From assembly GCF_003989735.1 (NCBI RefSeq), contig NZ_RZGQ01000015.1, positions 1 to 34,497 on the forward strand: a stretch of 34,497 nt of DNA, read 5' to 3'. Each line of letters starts with the position of its first letter. Position 1 is the stretch's first letter. Source of the DNA: Legionella sp. km772 (GTDB lineage Bacteria; Pseudomonadota; Gammaproteobacteria; Legionellales; Legionellaceae). Position numbers and translations under genes: made by a program. Below are positions 8,158 through 15,541 of the stretch, piece by piece. Below the pieces are notes generated by a model. That model saw only the letters and a program-made list of their open reading frames with translations, was not told the origin of the DNA and did no database searches.

Positions 8158-9265
8158 ATGTTAGAAGTGAATCAGATAAATCTAAGTTTAACTGACCTTG
8201 ATAAGCGTATCGCATCGCTTCGGGGGTACCTTTGACTTTGACAGCAAAAGCGAACGATTAGAAGAAGTTACACGAGAGCTAGAATCATCCAGCATTTGGG
8301 AAAATCCCGAGTTGGCACAGGCCTTAGGTCGTGAACGAACTCAATTAGAAGCTATCGTGCACAACCTAACCCAATTACAACAAGCTATTGTTGATTTAAC
8401 AGAGTTATTTGAGTTAGCCCGTGAAGAGTCTGATGAACAAACTATCAATGAAATTAGCGAAGAGCTAAAGTCAATTGAACAACAAGTAGCTGGATTAGAG
8501 TTTCGGCGTATGTTTTCAGGTAAAATGGATACCTGTAATGCCTATTTAGATATTCAATCGGGTTCAGGCGGTACGGAAGCCCAGGATTGGGCTGAGATGA
8601 TTTTACGGATGTTCCTGCGTTGGGGAGAGCAACACGGCTTTCAAACGGAACTCATTGAATGCTCACCTGGTGAAGTAGCCGGTATCAAAAGCGCGACTAT
8701 CCATTTTGTCGGAGAATATGCTTTTGGTTGGCTGCGGACTGAAACAGGGGTTCATCGTCTGGTTCGCAAATCTCCTTTTGATTCGGGTAATCGTCGTCAT
8801 ACTTCTTTTGCTGCGGTTTTTGTATCACCAGAAATTGATGATGATATTGAGATTGAAATAAATCCTGCTGATTTACGAATTGATACTTACAGAGCCTCCG
8901 GCGCAGGGGGCCAGCATGTCAACAGAACGGATTCAGCAGTTCGTATTACCCATATGCCTTCAGGTATTGTGGTTCAGTGCCAAAATGATCGCAGCCAACA
9001 TAAAAACAAAGATCAGGCCATGAAGCAATTACGAGCAAAATTATACGAATTGGAAATGCAAAAGAAAAATGCAGAACAGCAAGCATTAGAGGCCAGTAAA
9101 TCTGATATAGGGTGGGGATCGCAAATTCGCTCCTATGTTTTAGATCAATCACGGGTGAAAGATTTACGTACAGGCGTTGAAACCAGTAATACTCAAGCAG
9201 TATTAGATGGCGCATTGGATCAATTTATAGAAGCCAGTTTAAAGGCAGGAGTTGGGGTAGAATGA
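8158..9265 (+). CDS. prfB: Peptide chain release factor 2 (programmed +1 frameshift)
   Basis: RF2 recognises UGA and UAA stop codons and releases the finished protein from the ribosome. The gene is read in two frames: ATG 8158 opens 25 codons ([17 protein letters not shown]...) that end at an in-frame TGA at 8233-8235, and the ribosome slips +1 at CTT-T to continue with GAC at 8234, giving 368 residues. The main part has the stop-codon-reading SPF (about residues 205-207) and the catalytic GGQ (about 250-252), the same numbering as in E. coli. The slip is autoregulatory: plentiful RF2 terminates at the UGA. It overlaps lysS by 4 bp (ATGA), a conserved pairing. Confidence 0.97.
8222..8236 (+). 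promoter_or_regulatory. RF2 programmed frameshift site
   Basis: GGGGG-TAC-CTT-TGA-C matches the conserved prfB site: an internal Shine-Dalgarno-like G run three bases before the CTT slippery codon, then the UGA stop followed by C. The base before the G run is C (CGGGGG) where E. coli has A, a small weakening of the stimulator. Confidence 0.95.
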
Positions 9266-10746
9266 CAGAAGAACAATTGGATGAAAGTGAAGTATATCTT
9301 ATCCGTAAACAAAAATTAGCTGATTTGCGTACGCAAGGTTTTGATTTTCCGAATACTTTTCGTAGAGAGCATTTAGCCTCAGATTTATTAAAATCCTATG
9401 CTGATATTGAAAAAGAAGAATTGGCTTCCCAAAAAATTAAAGTTGAGGTTGCAGGACGGATCGTTTTACGTAGGATTATGGGTAAAGCAAGCTTTTTTCA
9501 TATTCAAGACGTTTCCGGACGTATTCAAATTTATATTCGAGCTAATGATTTACCTGAGATTTATGAGCAGTTTAAACATTGGGATTTAGGGGATATAGTG
9601 GGGGTGAAAGGCGAGCTCTTCCTCACTAACACGGGAGAACTTACCGTTAATGCAGAATATGTCGAGCTCCTAACTAAATCATTACGTCCTTTACCGGATA
9701 AATTCCATGGTTTAGCTGATCAGGAAATGAAATACCGCAAGCGCTATGTCGATCTTATTGCCAATGAAGAGAGTCGAAAAACCTTTTTGATTCGTTCTCG
9801 TTTAATTCAAGCTATTCGTCAATTTATGGACAAGCATGCTTACCTGGAAGTAGAAACGCCGATGATGCACCCTATCCCTGGTGGTGCGGTTGCACGGCCT
9901 TTTATAACCCATCATAATACCTTAGATATGCAATTATTTTTAAGAATTGCACCTGAACTTTATTTAAAGCGCTTAGTGGTTGGTGGCTTTGAGCGGGTCT
10001 ACGAAATTAACCGAAATTTCCGTAATGAAGGCATTTCTACTCGCCACAATCCTGAATTTACCATGTTGGAGTTTTATCAAGCTTACGCAGATTATAAAGA
10101 TTTAATGAATTTTACTGAACATTTATTACGCCATTTATGTGATACTGTATTAGGTACCCAACAGGTCGAATATCAAGGCGCTACTATTAATTTTAGTAAA
10201 CCCTTTGCCAGGATGAGCGTAAAAGAAGCTTTATTAAAACATCATGAAGGCCTAACAGCACAACAATTAGAGTCTATTCAGTCATGTCGTGCCTTCCTTG
10301 AATCCTTATCATTACCTTATAAGCCTAGTGATGGCTTAGGAAAATTACAAATGATAGCCTTTGAGGAAACCGTAGAGCATCAATTAATCCAGCCTACATT
10401 TATTACCGGTTATCCTACTGAAATTTCACCTTTAGCTCGTCGTAGTAACCATAATCCTGAGGAAACTGATCGGTTTGAATTCTTTATAACGGGTCGAGAA
10501 ATTGCCAATGGTTTTTCTGAATTAAATGATGCAGAAGATCAAGCGGATCGTTTTCATAAGCAGGTTGCAGAAAAGGATGCTGGGGATTTGGAAGCCATGC
10601 ATTTTGATAGTGATTATATTGAATCTTTAGAATATGGTTTACCACCAACTGCCGGAGAAGGTATTGGTATTGATAGACTAGTAATGCTATTTACTGATTC
10701 ACAATCTATTCGTGATGTGATTCTATTTCCTCAATTAAGGGTTTAG
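9262..10746 (+). CDS. lysS: Lysyl-tRNA synthetase, class II
   Basis: LysS charges tRNA-Lys in the cytoplasm. The 494 residues have the class II layout: an N-terminal OB-fold anticodon-binding domain (about residues 60-150, [23 protein letters not shown]), then the catalytic domain with motif 1 around [18 protein letters not shown], motif 2 [20 protein letters not shown] and motif 3 [33 protein letters not shown] is the usual lysine-pocket region. Length is normal (505 in E. coli). Translation is coupled to prfB through a 4-bp overlap, and a strong inverted repeat follows the stop. Confidence 0.97.
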   Translation: MTEEQLDESEVYLIRKQKLADLRTQGFDFPNTFRREHLASDLLKSYADIEKEELASQKIKVEVAGRIVLRRIMGKASFFHIQDVSGRIQIYIRANDLPEIYEQFKHWDLGDIVGVKGELFLTNTGELTVNAEYVELLTKSLRPLPDKFHGLADQEMKYRKRYVDLIANEESRKTFLIRSRLIQAIRQFMDKHAYLEVETPMMHPIPGGAVARPFITHHNTLDMQLFLRIAPELYLKRLVVGGFERVYEINRNFRNEGISTRHNPEFTMLEFYQAYADYKDLMNFTEHLLRHLCDTVLGTQQVEYQGATINFSKPFARMSVKEALLKHHEGLTAQQLESIQSCRAFLESLSLPYKPSDGLGKLQMIAFEETVEHQLIQPTFITGYPTEISPLARRSNHNPEETDRFEFFITGREIANGFSELNDAEDQADRFHKQVAEKDAGDLEAMHFDSDYIESLEYGLPPTAGEGIGIDRLVMLFTDSQSIRDVILFPQLRV

Positions 10747-10750
10747 TTAC

Positions 10751-10799
10751 ATCATACATCACACGTGGAGTAATTCATGCTCAACGTGTGATGCATGAT
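10751..10799. terminator. Long hairpin after lysS, possible terminator or repeat
   Basis: ATCATACATCACACGT (10751-10766) pairs with ACGTGTGATGCATGAT (10784-10799) with a single mismatch over 16 bp, around a 17-base loop. It begins 4 bp after the lysS stop. No T-run follows, so it may be an mRNA-stabilising hairpin or a dispersed repeat rather than a classic terminator. Confidence 0.6.
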
Positions 10800-10861
10800 A
10801 GCTTATTGAGCCTCAAATCACTCAAATTTATTTCATTTAATGTAGGTAAGCGGGGGAGCAA

Positions 10862-11959
10862 ATGTTTCTTAACTTATTTAAAAAATCCATAGCAACTATC
10901 AAGGATTTCCATGAAATGGCATTATTTGCCATTATGTCCGATGAGGATATTTTTTTTATATTTAATGGTTCGCCCTTATATTTTGCCATGCTCCCCATGA
11001 TTGGATTATTATCAACCATTTTAGTTGTTGCCAATGCTTATGAGCTATCTAAAGCCAACAATAAAAATTTTGATCGCTGGTTTGGTCTTATAGTTTCCGC
11101 TTTATGCGCTACTTTGGCCAGCATTTCTTTGTATGGTTCAGTAATCGCAAGTTATTATGAGCTGAATTTTGCTTTAGGGCCTTGGTTTTTTCTCGCCAGT
11201 GTTGCCGTTGCCTTCACCCATCAATTCGCCCTTTTTAGCTTAAATTGTTACCGTGCTTATGAATCATTAAGTAATTCAGCACAAAGAATGCATTATGTGC
11301 AAGCAGCTTTTAATAATGCTTATCATTTAGGAATCATTGCTGCAGTAGCCGGTGCTTTAACTTTCGTAATGTTAACACCCATTGCGCCGGCCTTAGGCTC
11401 AGCATGTGCCATAACTGCGGTGTGCATGACTGCAGTTAACCTACTTTGGAAAATGCTGCCCGCGAGCTGGCGAGATAAGGTAAAAGCTCATTTAGAGCTT
11501 GATAAACCCAAATTTGGTGAAGAAGAGGTTTATCATTTTCCTCCTGATTTAAAAGCGGAAAAAAAAGTACATCCGGAATCAGAGCTTAGTTATCAACGTT
11601 TATTTACTAAAAGAGATTATTCGGCAGAAATTCAACATCAATCCTTTTCCCAGGGTCTTAATCACCTCCAAAAAATAATTCAAGAAAAAATAAACAGGTA
11701 TAATGCTGCCGCACTTCCGCACAGTGAAAAAAATGAACAGAAAAAAGCCTTGCTCCTTGAATTAAAAAACTCTTTAAATAATGATCTTTGTTTTTCAAAA
11801 AGGCGATTATTGCACTCTTATCCCTTAGCTTTTCAAAGTTTTTGGGTAGAAGAGAGTGAGGTGGAGTCAATTGTCAAAGCGGCTTATCTATTAAAAGATA
11901 AGTACCAGGCCTTACATATTGAATTAGAAGAGCAAGCCACAAAACAATTATCCTTTTAA
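10862..11959 (+). CDS. Hypothetical polytopic membrane protein with coiled C-terminal half
   Basis: I do not recognise this 365-residue protein. The N-terminal half has about four to six hydrophobic segments (near residues 38-60, 73-100, 105-125 and 150-190). From about residue 195 the protein is hydrophilic and helical, with many Lys/Glu (EKNEQKKALLLELKNSL), and the last 17 residues contain a glutamate patch (HIELEEQATKQLSF). Such a C-terminal E-block is a known feature of many Legionella Dot/Icm substrates; here it is only suggestive. The ribosome site GGGGGAG is strong. It stands between lysS and a convergent His-rich gene, separated from the latter by a hairpin. Confidence 0.65.
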   Translation: MFLNLFKKSIATIKDFHEMALFAIMSDEDIFFIFNGSPLYFAMLPMIGLLSTILVVANAYELSKANNKNFDRWFGLIVSALCATLASISLYGSVIASYYELNFALGPWFFLASVAVAFTHQFALFSLNCYRAYESLSNSAQRMHYVQAAFNNAYHLGIIAAVAGALTFVMLTPIAPALGSACAITAVCMTAVNLLWKMLPASWRDKVKAHLELDKPKFGEEEVYHFPPDLKAEKKVHPESELSYQRLFTKRDYSAEIQHQSFSQGLNHLQKIIQEKINRYNAAALPHSEKNEQKKALLLELKNSLNNDLCFSKRRLLHSYPLAFQSFWVEESEVESIVKAAYLLKDKYQALHIELEEQATKQLSF

Positions 11960-11971
11960 TCTTGGGCAAGA

Positions 11972-12001
11972 ATACAATAGGCCACGGGTGCGACCTATTG
12001 T
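11972..12001. terminator. Bidirectional hairpin between convergent genes
   Basis: TACAATAGG (11972-11980) pairs perfectly with CCTATTGTA (11993-12001) around a 12-base loop. Outside it AAGAA and TTCTT can extend the stem past a small bulge. It lies between the ends of two converging genes, and A/T-rich flanks on both sides suit termination in both directions. Confidence 0.65.
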
Positions 12002-12014
12002 AGAATTCTTTAAC

Positions 12015-12620
12015 TTAACGATGTCCGTGTACAGTAGGGCCACTATGTGTATGGGTTGTTGAACCATGGTTATGAGAATGGCTGTGGCTGTTTCCACCAA
12101 AGATACTACCACCATGGGTATGTACTGGTGCGCTGCTACCAAAAACACTGCTGCCATGAGTATGAGTTGTACCACTGTTACCAAAAATACTACCGCTATG
12201 GGTATGAACTCGGCTACCGCCAAAAATACTGCCACCATGAGTATGGACAGGAGCAGAATAAACAGGAACGGTGGTAGTTGATGCAAGGAAAGGAGTTGGT
12301 TGCCACCAGGGACGATAAGGTCGTGCTGATGCATAAGTGACAGAACTACCTCCTACACCGAATAAGCAGGGTAGTATACAGGCTGCAGCTAAAATGGCGG
12401 CAATCCCGACAATGGCTGCAAGAGCTCCTATAGGACCTGCAACAGCGCTAGAAGCGGCTAATAAACCAGCTGCACCGGCAGTAGTACTGGTTTTAGCTGC
12501 AACAACAGCGAGAACGCCAGCAGTTACTAATGCAGCGGCAGTTAGACCAGCCATGCATTTCAGTAAAAAATAATAATCTGTTTTCTTAGTTTCAGGCTTT
12601 TTTTCTACTTTGCTTCTCAT
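12015..12620 (-). CDS. Membrane protein with histidine-rich tandem repeats
   Basis: This 201-residue protein has three parts. Residues 1-19 are basic and polar. Residues 20-90 are two or three Ala/Gly-rich hydrophobic segments (KCMAGLTAAALVTAGVLAVV, then PIGALAAIVGIAAILAAA). The C-terminal 80 residues are a His/Gly/Ser repeat: four copies of about 14 residues around V/T-HTHGGSIFG, then SHSHSHNHG and a final HTH...HGH. I know no named family. The His pairs could bind Zn, Ni or Cu, which is inference. A ribosome site (GAGGTGATC) precedes the ATG. No metal transporter or chaperone gene is adjacent. Composition makes low-level similarity searches unreliable. Confidence 0.7.
   Translation of the reverse strand: MRSKVEKKPETKKTDYYFLLKCMAGLTAAALVTAGVLAVVAAKTSTTAGAAGLLAASSAVAGPIGALAAIVGIAAILAAACILPCLFGVGGSSVTYASARPYRPWWQPTPFLASTTTVPVYSAPVHTHGGSIFGGSRVHTHSGSIFGNSGTTHTHGSSVFGSSAPVHTHGGSIFGGNSHSHSHNHGSTTHTHSGPTVHGHR
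12087..12248 (-). repeat. Tandem ~42-bp coding repeats (VHTHGGSIFG units)
   Basis: Four degenerate direct copies encode VHTHGGSIFGGSR, VHTHSGSIFGNSGT, THTHGSSVFGSSAP and VHTHGGSIFGGNSH, with a period of 39-42 bp. Copies differ at synonymous and nonsynonymous positions, so the array is not freshly expanded. Copy number could vary between strains by slippage. Confidence 0.85.
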
Positions 12621-12854
12621 TGATCACCTCTAAATGGTTGTTGCAAAAAAAATGGGATTTGAGAGAAAATTGCGACTATTCATGTCCATCTGTGAATAAG
12701 TACAATCTGTCAATCACGCGAATTGTACCTTATTAGCTCTAAATGTCACTGTTTTTTTGTACATAGATTCTGTTTTGTACAATTGCACAAGGAGCTATTT
12801 GAGTCTTTTTCTAAATAATAAAAAATTTATTGAAATAATTCGAGTTTTAATGCT

Positions 12855-12860
12855 TATAAT
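12855..12860 (+). promoter_or_regulatory. Candidate -10 element for the phosphatase gene
   Basis: A perfect TATAAT lies 30 bp before the phosphatase ATG. The best -35 is TTGAAA at 12830-12835, 19 bases away, which is long. The 270-bp gap before the gene is very A/T rich and holds no other gene. Confidence 0.45.
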
Positions 12861-12890
12861 AGGGCTTAAATTTTTTCATAATTTAACGTT

Positions 12891-14321
12891 ATGAAGCTTA
12901 GCGCTTTTAAACCTTTTTTTTCTTTTCCAGAATCTCACTGGTCCCCTAAAATTATTTATGGTTTAACTCATTTTTATAATCGGACAAGAACCTATTTTGA
13001 TTGGGATAGTTTTAATATTATAAAACCTACCACTGATACCCATGGCGAGCTCCTTTTAGGTCAAATCCCCATTACCAGTTTCCGTGAATTGCTTGTAAAA
13101 AAATTATCGGGTAAAGGTTTGGTTGTCTCTTGTAATGATAATTTTGAGTTATCAGGAGTGGGTGCCTTGTGTAATATCATTCCTCCCCATATTTGGGCTT
13201 ATTATGACATTGAGCATCAACACCTACCTTTTACTGATTTTGCGAGTAATGCTGATCCTCATTTAGTTATCCAAACTTTAGAAAAAATGTCTGCTGTGTA
13301 CAACAATATGGGCTCTGTGTATATTCATTGTAAAGCTGGACGTTCCCGAAGTGCCCTTATTACCGCCTTATTTTTATGCGTTAACGAGGAGAGTATAAAA
13401 CAAAAGCTAGTGCAGGCTAAAGATGATAGCGCGCTTGAACAGATTTTGATTGACACCGTCAATGAGATACAATCAATCCGATCTCAAGTTAGTGTGGAAA
13501 AGGATAAATTAACTTTAGGTACTCAGGTTTTAAAGCATTATATTAGCTATTGGACTAAGCAACATTCTCGACTCGATTTATTTACTCCGGTTGAGGAGAA
13601 AGAGGAGGAATTAAGTGCGCATCAAATCTTAAATCGAATAGCCCAATCTGATGAATATAAATTTGTTTGGGACCAAGCCTATAAAAACCCTTCTATTTTT
13701 TCTATTGTTAAAGATTTTGCTGAAAATATCTATTCTAAGATAGCCAGCAATCCGGACCAAACTTTTTCTATTGATGAGTTAATTGCCGCTGTGGTATTGA
13801 AAATAGAAGAGGATAAACAAAAGGTTATTTTAGATCTCCATGAGTTTTATTTGGAAAATGAGAAGTTCATTAGTGAAATTAATAAATACCCCAATATTAT
13901 TCAAAATCTTGGTTTAGATTTACTGTATAAAATTTTAAAGTCAAACATTTCTTATTCCGAAAAAACGAGTTGGTTAAAAAAAACCACCTGTTTTTTAAGT
14001 GAACCAAGCCTTGATAAATTAGAAAAATATAATATAGAAATTCAGGCGGCACTTATCCATCCCAGTTTAAGTTTACAAATTATAGGTGGGGTAATGGTTG
14101 TACTTGGAGCTGCCGTGGTAATGGTTTCATTAATCGCAGGGGCTTTGGCTAGTGGAGGTTTTTTCGGAATTGCTCTCGCCACATTTGCTGCCAGCAGCTT
14201 TGGTGCATTCCAAATAACTATTGGAAAATTAGTTTACGAACATGGTTCTTCAGATCACATCGCCAGAGCGTCTCAGGCTGTGGTGAATGAGGTATTCGAA
14301 CATCATTTGAGTCCAATGTAA
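12891..14321 (+). CDS. PTPMT1-like dual-specificity phosphatase with C-terminal membrane hairpin
   Basis: This 476-residue protein has an N-terminal phosphatase domain (about residues 20-170) of the cysteine-based dual-specificity type. The signature is VYIHCKAGRSRSA, with nucleophile Cys147 and Arg153 (CX5R), and Asp116 in LPFTDFASN is the likely general acid. The signature is nearly that of eukaryotic PTPMT1, the mitochondrial phosphatidylglycerophosphate phosphatase, and the segment ELLLGQIPITS matches the domain entry of that group. Residues 170-395 are helical with no known domain. Residues 397-447 are Gly/Ala-rich and hydrophobic, a likely membrane hairpin. A lipid or phosphoprotein substrate and secretion into the host are inferences. 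No ribosome site stands out. Confidence 0.8.
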   Translation: MKLSAFKPFFSFPESHWSPKIIYGLTHFYNRTRTYFDWDSFNIIKPTTDTHGELLLGQIPITSFRELLVKKLSGKGLVVSCNDNFELSGVGALCNIIPPHIWAYYDIEHQHLPFTDFASNADPHLVIQTLEKMSAVYNNMGSVYIHCKAGRSRSALITALFLCVNEESIKQKLVQAKDDSALEQILIDTVNEIQSIRSQVSVEKDKLTLGTQVLKHYISYWTKQHSRLDLFTPVEEKEEELSAHQILNRIAQSDEYKFVWDQAYKNPSIFSIVKDFAENIYSKIASNPDQTFSIDELIAAVVLKIEEDKQKVILDLHEFYLENEKFISEINKYPNIIQNLGLDLLYKILKSNISYSEKTSWLKKTTCFLSEPSLDKLEKYNIEIQAALIHPSLSLQIIGGVMVVLGAAVVMVSLIAGALASGGFFGIALATFAASSFGAFQITIGKLVYEHGSSDHIARASQAVVNEVFEHHLSPM

Positions 14322-14357
14322 TAATTATATTCCACTTAATATACCCTTGGATGGTAA

Positions 14358-14373
14358 TCGAGCCTGGGCTCGA
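14358..14373. repeat. Short hairpin between the phosphatase gene and nrdB
   Basis: TCGAGC-CTGG-GCTCGA is a perfect 6-bp stem with a 4-base loop, in the 95-bp gap between two converging genes. It may end transcription from either side. No T-run follows on the plus strand. Confidence 0.5.
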
Positions 14374-14416
14374 CTACGGTGGATCAGGATTTATTTAAAA
14401 TAATGGACAGCTAGGA

Positions 14417-15523
14417 TTATTCATCCCAGCTTAAGGTACCGCCCGCTTGGTATTCAATAACACGGGTTTCAAAGAAGTTCTTTTCTTTCTTTAGATCCAT
14501 CATTTCGCTCATCCATGGGAAGGGGTTTGCTGCACCTGGATATTCGTCACTTAAACCAATTTGGTTTAAACGTCGATTGGCAATGAAATGTAAATATTCT
14601 TCAAACATTTCTGCATTCATACCCAAAATGCCATGGGGCATGGTATCTTTGGCATATTGATATTCCAGATCAACACCCTCTCTTACTAGAGAAACAATTT
14701 CAGCTTTGAATTCGGGAGTCCATAAATGGGGGTTTTCAATTTTAATTTGATTGATGACATCAATACCAAAATTCATATGCATCGATTCATCACGCAGAAT
14801 GTATTGGAATTGTTCAGAAGTACCAACCATTTTATTACGGCGTCCCATCGATAAAATTTGGGTAAATCCTACATAGAAGAAAATTCCTTCAAAAATGACG
14901 TAAAATGCAATCAAATCGCGTAATAAACGCTGATCATTTTCAGGGGTTCCCGTATGGAAGTTAGGATCACCTAAGCTCTCTGTAAAGGGTAGAGCCCACG
15001 CAGCCTTTGTAGAGACAGAAGGTATTTCCCTATACATGTTAAACACTTCTGCTTCATCTAGACCTAAACTTTCAATCACGTATTGGTACGCATGAGTATG
15101 TAAGGCTTCTTCAAACGCTTGGCGAAGAAGATATTGTCTGCACTCAGGATTAGTAATATGTCTGTACACCGCTAATACAAGATTATTGGCTACTAGAGAA
15201 TCCGCCGTAGAGAAAAAACCTAGGTTACGCTTAATAATTAAACGCTCATCTTCACTTAAGCCATTAGGATCTTTCCATAAGGCCACGTCAGCACTCATAT
15301 TGATTTCATTGGGCATCCAGTGATTTGCGCATCCTGTTAAGTACTTATCCCAAGCCCATTTATATTTAAATGGGACAAGTTGGTTTAAGTCGGCGCGGCA
15401 GTTGATGATTTGTTTATCATCAACATGGATACGGCGTGCCCCCATTTCAGGTATTTCGAGTCCAGTTACTCCCACTATGGCTGAGGAGCTGGCATTTTGT
15501 TCTTGAGTATAATTATTAGACAT
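14417..15523 (-). CDS. nrdB: Ribonucleotide reductase class Ia, small subunit
   Basis: NrdB holds the di-iron centre and tyrosyl radical needed by NrdA to make deoxyribonucleotides under air. The 368 residues show the R2 ligand set: an Asp in ALWKDPN (about 85), E139 and H142 in [12 protein letters not shown], a Glu in [10 protein letters not shown] and ExxH in [10 protein letters not shown]. Tyr146, four residues after H142, is the radical site. The length and the C-terminal GGTLSWDE resemble the Pseudomonas type rather than the enterobacterial one. A good ribosome site (AAGAGGA) precedes the ATG, 18 bp after nrdA, so the two form one operon. Confidence 0.96.
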   Translation of the reverse strand: MSNNYTQEQNASSSAIVGVTGLEIPEMGARRIHVDDKQIINCRADLNQLVPFKYKWAWDKYLTGCANHWMPNEINMSADVALWKDPNGLSEDERLIIKRNLGFFSTADSLVANNLVLAVYRHITNPECRQYLLRQAFEEALHTHAYQYVIESLGLDEAEVFNMYREIPSVSTKAAWALPFTESLGDPNFHTGTPENDQRLLRDLIAFYVIFEGIFFYVGFTQILSMGRRNKMVGTSEQFQYILRDESMHMNFGIDVINQIKIENPHLWTPEFKAEIVSLVREGVDLEYQYAKDTMPHGILGMNAEMFEEYLHFIANRRLNQIGLSDEYPGAANPFPWMSEMMDLKKEKNFFETRVIEYQAGGTLSWDE

Positions 15524-15541
15524 GTCAGTTTTTCCTCTTAA

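Noticed and set aside
12087-12248. Regular repeats as a CRISPR array
   Set aside because: The period is 39-42 bp with no unique spacers, the repeats stay in frame within a coding gene, and no cas genes are present.
12047-12573. Plus-strand open frames opposite the His-rich gene
   Set aside because: They arise from the repeat composition of the real minus-strand gene and have no ribosome sites.
12836-12890. PmrA-type operator (TTAAT repeats) before the phosphatase gene
   Set aside because: The best match, CTTAAATTT-TT-TCATAATTT, departs from the consensus in both halves and lies after the -10; in such A/T-rich DNA it is not convincing.
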